NCBI RefSeq assembly: GCF_023053635.1
Contig: NC_086172.1
Coordinates: forward strand, 20,489,501 to 20,553,500
Direction of reading: 5' to 3'
Origin: Elgaria multicarinata webbii
Taxonomy: Eukaryota > Chordata > Lepidosauria > Squamata > Anguidae
DNA: 64,000 nt
The stretch's first letter is position 1. The number at the start of each line of letters is the position of its first letter. The notes below the pieces were generated by a model, which did no database searches, was not told the origin of the DNA, and worked only from the letters and a program-made list of their open reading frames with translations. This document shows positions 10,560 to 20,989 of this stretch, one piece after another. The translations under genes and the position numbers were made by a program.

Positions 10560-10669
10560 GGCCAAATGGAGTGTGCCTGTGCCTCCAGTGTCTTGGGTGC
10601 AACCAGAGCTAGGTATAGACCTAGGCTATTTCATATACCTAGAGGTCTTGTGCTTTATACCAGTTCCTG
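10560..10669 (+). mobile_element. CR1-type LINE 3' UTR, left part split by a hAT element
   Basis: It runs up to ATACCAGTTCCTG and continues at 11090 with AATTCCTGGGGAATATGAG. Similar sequence without an insert is seen at 35395-35790, where the equivalent stretch reads AATATCAGATGGTGGGG. The left limit is uncertain. Confidence 0.5.
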
Positions 10670-11089
10670 TAGGGTGACCATATTTGGGAAACCAAAAAAG
10701 AGGACACCTAGTGTGTGTGTGGGGGAAGCAGCTTTCTGAGTCCTGCAGAAAGTACGTTATTCCCCCGCCACCTTAAAGAACCCAATTGGAGTGGAGGAGG
10801 GGAAAGGATTTCATTCTGCACCACCACCATCCACTCCAATTGGGGCCTTTTCGATAATGTCCACGAATGACCCACTTTCCCCTTTAAGACCTCAATTGGA
10901 GCTCGGGGTGGGAGAATGATGTGCCTCAAGAAAGCATGTCATTCCCTCCTGCCATGCTAATGGCAGCCTTAAAGAGGAAGGTGTGTCATTCCAGGACATT
11001 ATTGAAAATGATAGAAAATCCCCCCTGACACCATGGAAAGTACAAAAAACAGGACAAATCTGGGGAAATCCTGACAGTTGGTCACCCTA
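10670..11089. mobile_element. hAT-type DNA transposon, family C
   Basis: The termini are TAGGGTGACCATATT and TTGGTCACCCTA. The flanks AGTTCCTG (10662-10669) and AATTCCTG (11090-11097) are an 8-bp duplication with one mismatch. It is 420 bp and non-coding, and the interior has paired CCAATTGGAG-like inverted segments. It sits inside a CR1 3' UTR, so it is younger than that LINE. Confidence 0.88.
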
Positions 11090-11225
11090 AATTCCTGGGG
11101 AATATGAGTGGGAGGGTGCTATTACGATCATGTCCTACTTTTGGTTTCCCCACAGTCAGCGGTTGGCCATTATGTCAACAGAATGCTGGACTAGATGGAC
11201 TTTTGGCTCTTCTTATATTCTTATC
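11090..11225 (+). mobile_element. CR1-type LINE 3' end, right part
   Basis: It contains GAATGCTGGACTAGATGGAC and ends TCTTCTTATATTCTTATC, the short 3'-terminal repeat type of a second CR1 group. It is the continuation of 10560-10669. Confidence 0.6.
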
Positions 11226-11571
11226 ACGCTTGAGTAGCAAGCCGACCAAAGGAGGGGACAGCTCATGATCGTTCGTTTTCATGCCCTCGATGCCTAAGCT
11301 TCAGTGAAGAACATTGATTTAAATAAACAAAGAGAAAGGTGATTTAGAGGGTTAAGGCACATAGAAGGGCTACTGAATGAAAAAAAGAGCCAGTATTGGA
11401 TAATCACTTTCTTGTAGTTTCTAAGCATTTAGTAGAAATTGTTCATTTATTTTTTATGAGGCTTGGATATTTTGTTGTTTCTGATCATTTTAATAATAAT
11501 AAAAAAATGTTCTCAAGATTCTGTGGTAGCAGCCACACTACAGTTCAGCACAGCCAGATATCTCTCTAGAC

Positions 11572-11688
11572 CAGCCTTCCTCAACCTGGAGCGCTCCAGA
11601 TGTGTTGGACTGCACCTCCCAGAATGCCCCAGCCAGCAGAGCTGGCTGGGGCATTCTGGGAGTTGTAGTCCAACACATCTGGAGGCTG
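11572..11688. mobile_element. 117-bp palindromic hAT-type MITE, second copy
   Basis: It begins CAGCCTTCCTCAACCTGG like the copy at 8113. Inverted arms share TCCAGATGTGTTGGACT and CCCAGAATGCCCCAGCC. The right arm has a small internal deletion near its end. Possible target duplication: TCTAGAC on the left against CCTAGACC on the right. Confidence 0.85.
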
Positions 11689-11726
11689 CCTAGACCATTC
11701 CCACAAACCATATTCTAAATGTTATT

Positions 11727-12098
11727 GGGCCTGTTCAGACAACACATTAAGCCATGGTTAGGCCAAGAATCCCTTCGCTGTTACTGAGTGGGCTTGTTCA
11801 GAAGACACCCTAAACCCTGCTGGTTAAGGCTTTTGGCTAAGCAGCATGCTTTAAGGTGTCTTGTGTTTTGCTAAACGCTGTTCACTCACTAACCACAGTC
11901 GGACCTTCTGTAGCAGAGTTAGTGGCTCTAACCATAGCTTACAGTGTTGTGTGTGACAGCATGGCTTGTGGTTACTGCTAACCCCAGAGAACCACAGTTC
12001 ATATGGCATGCAAAGTCATTATTCACACAACATGCTAAGCAATAACATTTAGCTCACAATGCTTAACCACCATGGTTTAGTGTGTCATCTGAACAGTC
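11727..12098. mobile_element. Harbinger-like DNA transposon remnant
   Basis: It starts GGGCCTGTTCAGACAACAC and ends GTCATCTGAACAGTC, a mismatched inverted repeat. The interior carries repeated inverted AACCATGG/CCATGGTT motifs. Flanking trinucleotides (ATT/TTT) would fit a 3-bp duplication but are weak. It is related in sequence to the 62-bp array at 25931-26723, where GTTCAGAAGACACC recurs. Confidence 0.6.
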
Positions 12099-12107
12099 TT
12101 TTTGAGA

Positions 12108-13705
12108 AGTGTGTGTATTCTGAACACCTGTTTAGTTCAACAACACTGTATCCCGTCATTACCTCAGATCTTATTCTGATTAATGCTGTCGAAGATATTC
12201 CTCCTTCATACAGTGAAATCATTTCCCTCCACTAGGTTCATTGAATGATAATGAGCTACTGTCATTCCTGTACAGGAGACAAGCTAATAATCTTTGCCAG
12301 TAAACCCCTTAACATCTAACTTGCATGATTATTAATCACTCAGATTTCAGATCAAATGGAATAAAAAATAACACTCCAAAAACACCCTCTCAGTTTTTGA
12401 GACTAATCATGATGTCACTGAAAGGATGAAAAAAATGTAGCTTTAAAAGTGACCAACTGAAGAATAAAATTATGCTAATATTATAGGAGCATAACAAATA
12501 TCTCAAAGTTCTTCTGCATAATAATTTTCCATTATTCCTGCATGTTTCTTTGCTTAGAATAAGAAAGCAGTAGCTTCCTGATCAAATGAAAGACAAAGTA
12601 TATGGCTCAAAGATATAAATCTAACATGAAGCTTTGTTTGTGGTTTGAAGCAGTACTTCTGTATGCCCCATCCTATGTACTTGTTTACTTACACAATACT
12701 TACACAATCAGGTGTTTAATTTTTGTAAGTGTGGAGGGTGATGTGGATGTGTGCTCTGGACCGACATCCCTGGGTTGACCAGGAAGGTCTGTAGTGGTGT
12801 GCAACTACGTTCAACAATCGAGAACTCTACCTTATCAGAGTTCCCAATGGCATGAAACTTTGTAATGATGTCCAGCTGAATGCATTTACAGCACGATTTG
12901 CAAACCTTCACTGTCAACATGAAAAGGTTACACGTGGAGGAGGCAGGGACCTCCCTCCATGGTTCCAAAAATGGAACAACTGAAGAAAGGTAATAAGGAC
13001 TCATTGACAATAAGTCTTAACTATTGCTAATTTCATGAAAAGCTTTGCCAAAATGGAAAGGGCATTACCTTTTGGCAGTTTAGGAAATGGATAGATTTGA
13101 AAGTAACGAATCACTCTAAGCATCTAACAGTAATCCCTGATTGGCTAGAATTCTGATGTACCCAGTAAGGGAAGCATTGCATCACTTTAAAGGCTTTAAT
13201 TTTGCCCTAAGAATTATGAGCCCATAGCTAGATCCCTGATTGGCTCACTGTTTGATCTGTGGCCAGAATCATATGAGGAGGAATGCAAATGCATTCAAGG
13301 GAACACCCGAGGTCTCAAAGTCGGTACTGGGATGTGGCTGTACATGCTGGCCCCACTCCATCATTTCAGGCCTTGAACTGACAAGGTGTGAAAGGGAATT
13401 TTACCTGTACTTGCATGAATGTGTGTGAAACTCTCAGTACAGTCACAGACCTGCTATATTAAGGTTCCTGATTATGAATGTGGGTAGAACTCCTGTTTAG
13501 ACCATGTTGGTTCAAAATGGCAAGGTCTGAACTGAGGGCAGTAGGGCTGGTGGGCCTAGACATGTAGGGGGTGGGACCCATCCCATCCCCCACTTTGAGC
13601 CCTCCTGGGTTCGCTTCAAAGCCATTTGAGCTAAAAATTGAACACTGTAGGCAGCAAGTATTTTCAAGCATCGCTTGATGTAGGAATTATTGGGAAAGTA
13701 TATTA
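12108..13705. other. Unassigned intronic DNA
   Basis: No coding exon or repeat was recognised. Open frames here are short and lack family features. Confidence 0.4.
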
Positions 13706-13749
13706 TATGTATGGGGAGCTTTGGCTATTGGGCAGTATAAAATGCAATA

Positions 13750-13804
<55 letters not shown>
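13706..13804 (+). mobile_element. L2-type LINE tail plus (TAA)n
   Basis: The terminus GCTTTGGCTATTGGGCAGTA is followed by a long (TAA)n run from about 13749, apparently grown from the LINE tail. Confidence 0.6.
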
Positions 13805-13806
13805 GG

Positions 13807-14675
13807 TGCTTTGCAGATTCACTTCACTGCAACATCTTTATTTGATTCAGGACTGCAAACTTATCTAAGCAGCAAAAATGCAGATGCACTGGAAAAATGA
13901 ATGGTTTGTTTTTCTGATTAATGAGTTTTAAGACTGAGGTGTTAATCATGCTAAATGCAAAGGCTTTAACTAATTTACTTGAACGTAGCAATATATGTGA
14001 GGGTTTTTTTCTTCATAAATGTCGTAGCTGCTTTTAAAATATTACTTGTTTGCTCTACTTGTCCTAGTATGGCTTGTTTCCACAGGTATTCTATAGATGT
14101 GTAAATACCTGTTCAAGAACATTCTATTATCCTACCTTTTAAAAAATGGAATCAATGGAGGTAGAAGGGGGGAATACACTTTCACTGGCAAGAGGAGAAT
14201 ATTTAAAAAGATTTATTCACATGCTAGAGTTTAGGAATTATAGCACTGTCACAGAAGTGCAATCCTTGGCAAAACATGGCGTACATTAGGCAGACAAGAA
14301 ATAATTACTATATTTGTTGAGAGCTGTTTATAGAACAAAAACATATAAAACAACTTTTGCATAGCGAAAATAAGTTACTTGGTAAATAACACTGCATGGT
14401 GTGACAGTAATGAGGAATTTTATCTACAGCTACTAAAATCACAGTTTGCAACAGCTGTTTTATCTACTCTTACTGAGGCAAGTGTGCTAATATTTGTTAT
14501 TGCAGCATTTAAAATTAAAACGCTGGGCTTGATCTTCAGCTGATGTAAATCAGCTATACAGATCAATATCAGTTGCTCACATGGGTCTGGCTTGTGTCCA
14601 ACACACCTGTACCATATGAGCCCCCGAAGACCCCGGCTGTATGTTACAGTCACCAGATGAAGAGCAGATGTGCCT
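13807..14675. other. Unassigned intronic DNA
   Basis: Nothing recognised. Confidence 0.35.
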
Positions 14676-14679
14676 AAGG

Positions 14680-15350
14680 CAGGCTTTGACCATTGAAAAT
14701 ACTGAAAGCTCTTCCAAGGACAGGCAGAGAAAGCTAGAGGGGAGTACCCATGCCCTGGTAACGTACTGCCTGGACTATTGCAATGTGTCCTATGTGGAGC
14801 TGCCTTTAGAAATTGTTCAGAGACGGCTGTTGGTCCAAAACAGGATCATTAGTTTGCTAATTGAGACTGGGCAGTTTGACAGTATTACACTTGTGTTTTG
14901 TCAGCTTCACTGTCTTCTAGTCCATTTTCAGGCCTAATTTAAAGTGCTGATTTTAACTTCTAAAACCCCCAAATGGCTTGGGAATAAGTTACCTGAACAG
15001 CTGACTTCTCCTATATGTATCTACCTGTACCTTAAGATCTTCTTCAGATCCAAGTGCCTCCATCTAATGAAGGGAGGCAGGTAACCACCCCCCAGGGCTT
15101 TTTCAGTAGTGGAACAGCCTTCCCGGAGAGGTTCAGCTGGTGCCATATTGTGTTCCTTTCAGCACCAGACCTATTAAGTAACTCATCTAGTCCGGGTCTC
15201 TCAGCTTTAAACTCTGTTTTTAATTTTGGGCTATGAATTTAATGTTGTGTTTATGTTGTTCTTTATGATTTTAAGTTCAATTGTGTTTGCACATTGTTTT
15301 TATTCTGGCTATTGCCAGATAACTTTATATTATGGGGTAGCATACAAATG
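14680..15350 (+). mobile_element. L2-type LINE, C-terminal ORF2 and 3' UTR
   Basis: Translation gives LDYCNVSYVELPLEIVQRRLLVQNRIISLL. This corresponds to the conserved 'LDYCNALYAGLP...LQRVQNAAARLL' region after the reverse transcriptase in L2-clade LINEs. HCLLVHFQA and, in another frame, GFFSSGTAFPERF follow. The frame changes several times, so the copy is decayed. Confidence 0.72.
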
Positions 15351-15361
15351 TCAGTCATCAT

Positions 15362-16212
15362 TATTGTTAGCAGCAGAAGCAGGAAAGAAGGAGGCAGAGG
15401 TCTGCTGGACATTGACACAATCCATGCTAAACAGATAAAATCACTCAGAGAATTCTTTCACCCTAAAAACAACCTCATTCATAAAGCCATAGTGAAAGCA
15501 GATAAAAATTACACCCCACTCAAACTAGCACTACAAAACAAAGACCAAACACGGCCATGCACACTCGCAGAAAAAAAGATAAATGGGCACAAAAAGCACT
15601 ACATAGTAGGCACTACAACATAATGCAGAACCCACACACAAACAAAGAACAATCGTATGAATGGCTTAGAAAGGGTGAGCTATTTCCTGAAACAGAACAA
15701 TTCCTAATAACTATACAGGATCAAGTTATAGCAAACAAGAACTACCAAAAATACATCATAAAAGATAACAATGTAACAACAGACCTATGCAGGGAATGCC
15801 ATCAATTCCAAGAAACATTAGACCATGTAATAGGAGGATCTAAAATTCTGGCAGGAATGGACTATACAAACAGACACAATTCAGCTACAAAAATAATTCA
15901 CCAAGAACTGGCCATCAAAATCAACCTTATCAAACAACCTAAACCATACCCGAAACAAACTTGGAAAATGCAGATCATAAAACATACTGGGACAAAACAA
16001 TTCATATCGACAAAACAATACCTTGTAACCGACCAGACGTAACGGTCATAACTATGGCAACAGGAAAAGGTCACAATTATTCCGTTAGTCACATCAGTTA
16101 GTCGCATCACATCAAAAAACTATACAAAAAACCTTCAGAAAATGGGCCTACCAAAATACATCCACACCAACATCCAGAAAGTAGTCATAATTTAAAAATT
16201 GTCAGGAAATTT
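15362..16212 (+). mobile_element. R2/R4-like LINE, C-terminal region and 3' end
   Basis: Two overlapping frames encode GGRGLLDIDTIHAKQIKSLREFF...LIHKAIVKADKNYTPL, then EWLRKGELFPETEQFLITIQDQVIANKNYQKYIIKD. A zinc-knuckle-like CRECHQFQETLDHVIGGS follows, then NRHNSATKIIHQELAIKINLI. The C-x2-C...H motif with ETLDHV is the signature before the restriction-like endonuclease of R2/R4/Dong-type LINEs. The usual fourth Cys is Ser here. The frame shifts before the end (TTNIQKVVI-like close). Likely one 5'-truncated copy, interrupted at its 3' flank by the hAT at 16230. Confidence 0.65.
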
Positions 16213-16229
16213 CTGAATCTGTAAAATAG

Positions 16230-16663
16230 CAGTCTCCAACCTTTTTGACACCAGGGACCGGTTTCGTGGAAGACAATTTTCCCATGGACCGGGGGGAGGG
16301 CGTTGAGGGGATGGTTTTGGGAAGCCCCCCCACACACACACACTCCAGCCTCCTGGCTTTGCTTTGGCTGGGTGGGCACCCAGCCGAAGCGAAGCCAGGA
16401 CGCTGGGGCGGGCGGCTTCGGAACGGCGCGCCCAGAAGTTGCTCTCCCAGAGCGGCTTCGGCCGGGCGCACCGTCCCGAAGCCACCCCACCCCACCCCAG
16501 CGTCCTGGCTTTGCTTCGGCTGGGCAGCCGAGATGGCGTCCCACGCCCAGGTATGCTGGGGTGTGTGGGTGTGGTGGGGGTGAAAGCAGCTCACCTGCGC
16601 GGCCCGGTTCCTAACAGGCCATGGATCGGTACCGGTCAGTGACTCAGGGGTTGGGGACCCCTG
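16230..16663. mobile_element. Small hAT-type DNA transposon, family A, second copy
   Basis: It is inverted relative to the copy at 4595. It begins CAGTCTCCAACC and ends GGTTGGGGACCCCTG. CTGTAAAA occurs 3 bp before the left end (16219-16226) and directly after the right end (16664-16671), an 8-bp target duplication with a small left offset. The interior repeats the CAGCCGAAGCGAAGCCAGG module. Long frames across it are G+C artefacts. Confidence 0.82.
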
Positions 16664-16731
16664 CTGTAAAAGACAGCATGACTTGGCAAAGCTCGTTATG
16701 TCCAACTAGAAAAGCTGCCATGAGTGAGAAA

Positions 16732-16776
<45 letters not shown>

Positions 16777-16777
16777 A
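16732..16777. repeat. (GAT)n microsatellite
   Basis: About 15 trinucleotide units give a poly-Asp frame that is not a gene. Confidence 0.95.
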
Positions 16778-17317
16778 ATAGAGCTGTTAGCTACCTATTT
16801 CTCTGTTCATTGTTATCTTTCCTCATCAGCTTGTTGTCCCTGCTCATCCCCCTTTTAAGACCTAAGGAAAATTAAGAGAGAGAAGCTAAGCACACATAAA
16901 CAACTGACAGAGAACGGTGACCAGCAGCTCTAGGGTCCCCTCCACGGGAAGAGCATTCAGAGCCATAGCTGGCACTGAGGGGGCCCAGGGAAAGTTGCTT
17001 TCATTTTAAAACTATTTTTTTAGAACTTACATTTTGAGTGATCTGCACCAATTAGACACTGCCTTTGGGATACAAAGGCCATTGAGGACACAGGAGTTGC
17101 TACTCAAAACTTTTAAAATGATGCACCTTGGAGCCTTCTTGCTTGGCCCAGCTGGCTATCAGTGGGCTCCTGTTTGCTAGCCTCACTGCCAAATCAGGCC
17201 AGAACAAAAGGGAGGAAGGGAGTTCAGAGGGTGATTTGGGGCCCTTAAGACATCGGGTCCCCCGATATGCACCCCATGGTCCAGCCCCAGCTATGACCAC
17301 CTATGACATAGCACATG
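16778..17317. other. Unassigned intronic DNA
   Basis: No exon or repeat was recognised. Confidence 0.35.
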
Positions 17318-17700
17318 GGAGCTCTATATTTGAAAGACCGTATTCTCTCTTATGAGCCTGCCCGTGCTTTGAGATCTTCTGGAGAGGCCCTTCTTTCAGT
17401 CCCACCATCTTCACAGGCGCGCTTGGTGGGAACATGGGAGAGGGCCTTCTCGGTGGCTGCTCCAGTGCTCTGGAACTCTCCTCCCGGGGAAACTAGGCTG
17501 GCTCCCTCCTTGATGGGCTTTCGGAAGCAGGCTAAAACTTGTTTGTTCCAGCAGGCCTTTGGAGAATAATCTGGCCCTCCATCTATGTTAATGTCTTATA
17601 ATTTTGTTGTGTATTTTAAACGTTTATGTTTCCCCCTCCCAATGTATGTTTTAAACTTTGTAAGGCCACCTTGAGGCCCAGCATTGGGCAAAAGGCGGGA

Positions 17701-17767
<67 letters not shown>
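17318..17767 (+). mobile_element. L2-type LINE 3' end with (CTA)n(TAA)n tail
   Basis: It encodes LSYEPARALRSSGEALLSVPPSSQARLVGTWERAFSVAAPVLWNS and then LMGFRKQAKTCLFQQAFGE, an intact-looking C-terminus of L2-type ORF2. A 3' UTR with GCCCAGCATTGGGCAAAAGG follows, then a microsatellite from 17701. Same subfamily as the minus-strand copy at 8342-8742. Confidence 0.78.
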
Positions 17768-18157
17768 TTCACCCTGCTGGTCACCTGGAGCCAAAAAAAC
17801 AGCTGAGCAGTGGAGATGGCAGGGTTGTAAATAGCTGGTCACCTATAGCAGCCAGGAATGGCAGAGGAAAACGTGGAGAAAGAAGGAGCAGAGAGAGGAG
17901 AGGAGAGGCAAGTGAGGTAACAGGAGAAAGAGATTTGGGGACACTTCAGGGGAATAAAGCAGACCAAGGAGAAGGAAGCAAAGACAGAACAGAGAAAACA
18001 GCCCCATACTTCCCTAGATATCAGCACTCCGGTGTGATAAACAAGCAGGCCGTGCATACTAATAAAGGCAGGAGTACCTCTGCTCCAGTCATTTTCTCTC
18101 AGGATGGGAATAGGATTGAGGGACAGTTGAGTGGAGAAATTGTTTCCTCAGAAGGGA

Positions 18158-18260
<103 letters not shown>

Positions 18261-18364
18261 GAATCACCAAGACCTTTGGGGGCGGAATGCAGAGAGCCTT
18301 CTCAACATGCTTGAGAAGAAGCCCATCATTTTGCAAATGCCCAGGTATGGCTTGTGCATAATCA

Positions 18365-18440
18365 GAGGCCCAATTTCCTTTGCATTTGTCTCGGTTGAAT
18401 TTGGTTTTATTAGTCGAAGCCCAGCTTTGCATTCTACAAA
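18365..18440 (-). mobile_element. Possible short CR1 reverse-transcriptase fragment
   Basis: Minus-strand translation gives MQSWASTNKTKFNRDKCK, like the WAENNRMKFNRDKCQ block of the CR1 at 29.2-32.4 kb. It is too short for certainty. Confidence 0.35.
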
Positions 18441-18888
18441 ATTAATGTGTAATTTTATTCATCCCTGGATGTGCCTGGAAGATCCATATTTCCCAACATG
18501 TTCCCAAAAGGGGGAGTGGGTGGAGAACCACTCTGGCATAGTTCATTGCCCTCCCATTCCCACGTTTAAAGTAAAGAAAGAACAAAGGGAACAGGAAGAA
18601 GAAAAACACCAATTCCCCCCTCCCACCACCTTCCACACTGCCAGTCTAAGCCTGGCAGGACTTTGGGTTTTTCAGAGCTTCTGTCATCAGCAGCTTCCAG
18701 CCCCCAATAGAAGGATAATCAAATTTATTTTGAAAAAGAGATCCCCTAAGAACACCATGCAATGAGTTCAATGGGAGGAACTGCTGTTTCTAATATCGCA
18801 TTTCCCCATGAAGCTATCTTATTAGCACTGGTGCACTGGTGGAGGAAAGGTATGCAGTAAAAAAGGCACATGAAATAGAACAATTGGA

Positions 18889-19320
18889 TCATAGAATCAT
18901 GGAATCATAGAATAGCAGAGCTGGAAGGGGCCTACAAGGCCATCGAGTCCAACCCCCTGCTCAATGCAGGAATCCACCCTAAAGCATCCCTGACAGATGG
19001 TTGTCCAGCTGCCTCTTGAAGGCCTCTAGTGTGGGAGAGCCCACAACCTCCCTAGGTAACTGATTCCATTGTCGTACTGCTCTAACAGTCAGGAAGTTTT
19101 TCCTGATGTCCAGCTTCCTGTAACTTGAGCCCGTTATTCCGTGTCCTGCTCTCTGGGAGGATCGAGAAGAGATCCTGGCCCTCCTCTGTGTGACAACCTT
19201 TGAAGTATTTGAAGAGTGCTGTCCTGTCTCCCCTCAATCTTCTCTTCTCCAGGCTAAACATGCCCAGTTCTTTCAGTCTCTCTTCATAGGGCTTTGTTTC
19301 CAGACCCCTGTTCATCCTGG
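18889..19320 (-). mobile_element. CR1 LINE 3' end
   Basis: It is the reverse complement of the CR1 3' end at 32000-32428. It begins with the repeated ATCATAGAATCATGGAATCA terminus and runs back to the GGGCTTTGTTTCCAGACC block. It encodes the last ~90 residues of ORF2 with small disruptions and is 5'-truncated. Confidence 0.92.
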
Positions 19321-19329
19321 ATACAGCTG

Positions 19330-19720
19330 TCCCATTAAAATAATGGATTCTATGGATAAAAGGAGACAGACAATCTTATAAGATGAATAGTACATTTATA
19401 CGGTCTGGTATTACAAAAACATGGATTTAATATAAGATATTTTCATTCTAAGATTGGTCCCATATTGTCTCTAATTTTAGTACTGTTAGGGTTGTAAGTG
19501 GGTTGTCTTTTAAAAGTGGAAAGAAAAGGGTGTATCTCGATATTGTGACTTATTGAATGAACAAGTGTTTTGTTTTGTTTTGTTTTTGACATTTGATCAG
19601 CTCAGGTATAAAATGCAGTAAAGCTTTTGTTCGTACTTTCATTACTTACAAGTAAAAATATAATTTTAAGAGCCAACAAAAGTATGAAATTAAAAGGAAT
19701 CTGACAGAATCTCTGTTATT
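19330..19720. other. Unassigned intronic DNA
   Basis: A+T-rich, with a (TTTTG)n-like tract near 19567-19587. Nothing else seen. Confidence 0.35.
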
Positions 19721-19721
19721 T

Positions 19722-19829
19722 GGAGCACAATTCTATGTGTATTTAAACAGAAAAATTCCCTACAGCTGCTGGGGAATACTGGGAGGCGTGGTTTCTTTTT
19801 ACTGTCTAAAGTTGCATAGGATTGTGCAC
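19722..19829. mobile_element. Palindromic MITE, GTGCAATCCTATG family
   Basis: Left GAGCACAATTCTATGTG pairs with right GCATAGGATTGTGC. The two arms both carry TTTAAACAG/CTGTCTAAA-like segments around a CTGGGGAATACTGGG centre. A related copy is at 62561-62652. Confidence 0.65.
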
Positions 19830-19884
19830 TTAATAAAGAAAACAAAGTTTATTTATCAATGGTACTTAACAGCTGTAAAAATAA

Positions 19885-19967
19885 AACAATTATATGTGAA
19901 CCGCCCAGAGAGCGTCGGCTATTGGGCGCTATAAAAATGTAATAAATAAATAAAATAAATAAATAAA
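19885..19967 (+). mobile_element. L2-type LINE 3' tail
   Basis: It reads GAACCGCCCAGAGAGCGTCG, GCTATTGGGCGCTATAAAAA and then an (AAAT)n tail. Confidence 0.65.
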
Positions 19968-20204
19968 TATATTATGTTCTTTTGTTAGAGGTGAAATCTA
20001 AATCTAAAAAAGCAGACTTCACAACGCTTCTTTCAGGGGCTGTACTAAAGCTAGTGGCTTCACGCATGTACCAATCCCTGGTTTCTAAACTCCATCTAGC
20101 TGTCCCATCTTCCTCAAACACATGCCTGAATTCCTATTGACTACTTTCTTGATTCCAGCTTCGTCTGAATTTTCCATCATTCCACTATCCACTGTCAATA
20201 GGAT

Positions 20205-20795
20205 CAGGGCCAGTGCTACCATAGAGGCCACTCAGGCAGCCGCCTAGAGCGCCAAGCTAAGAGGGGCGCCAGGTGCAGCGCAGCACTCACGCGCGTTGGC
20301 TGTGAGCTGGCCTGGCCCGAGGATTCAGCTGGGCCTAGGAGGGCGAGATGGCGCCCTGCGCCCACCCAGCCGAAGCGAAGCCAAGGACGCTGGGGTGCGG
20401 GATGGGCAGCTCCACGTTTGGACTTCCGGAATGTGAATGGGGTGCATGGGGTCTTTGAGTGGATGCATGTGTTCATGCGTGTGTTTGTTTGGAGTGAGTG
20501 ATGCGGAGTGTGTGTGTGTGCCTGCATGTGAGTTGGGGGGGATGATTTGGAGGTGATATTCCTATTAAATAATGCATTTTAGACCCATAGACGTTCCTTT
20601 CCAATTTGTTTGCTATAACTGGCATGACGCATTTCTTGCACTTTAAAATAAAATTAGCAGTTTCAAGTTTTGTGCTTCTTATTTTTTTCCAGGAAACAGA
20701 TGTTCTTAAAAATCAAAGTTGGCATTTTGGAGGGTGTGTGTGTGTGAAAGTAGCTCACCTTGCCTAGGGTGCAAAATAGTCTGGCGCCGGCCCTG
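20205..20795. mobile_element. Small hAT-type DNA transposon, family B, second copy
   Basis: It starts CAGGGCCAGTGC and ends GGCGCCGGCCCTG. It is flanked by a perfect 8-bp duplication, AATAGGAT (20197-20204 and 20796-20803). It is collinear with the copy at 5582-6225, including CCATAGAGGCCACTCAGGC and the A+T-rich right half, but has lost part of the (GA)n/(TG)n segment. Confidence 0.93.
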
Positions 20796-20989
20796 AATAG
20801 GATTCTGTTTCAGTTTTATAGCCAGGAATACCTTAAGGCCAACAGTGGTACTAGTTTCTGGTCATCCACAACCGCAAACTTTAGCCTGTATTTTTGTTGT
20901 TATTGTTCTTGGTGGTCCTTGGGTTAGAAATGTTGAGTTTGCATTTTCCCACTAGTTTCGATGTAGTGCAATTATACATTCTTAAAAGC

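Noticed and set aside
16621-16875. Frame with a poly-Asp run
   Set aside because: Produced by a (GAT)n microsatellite.
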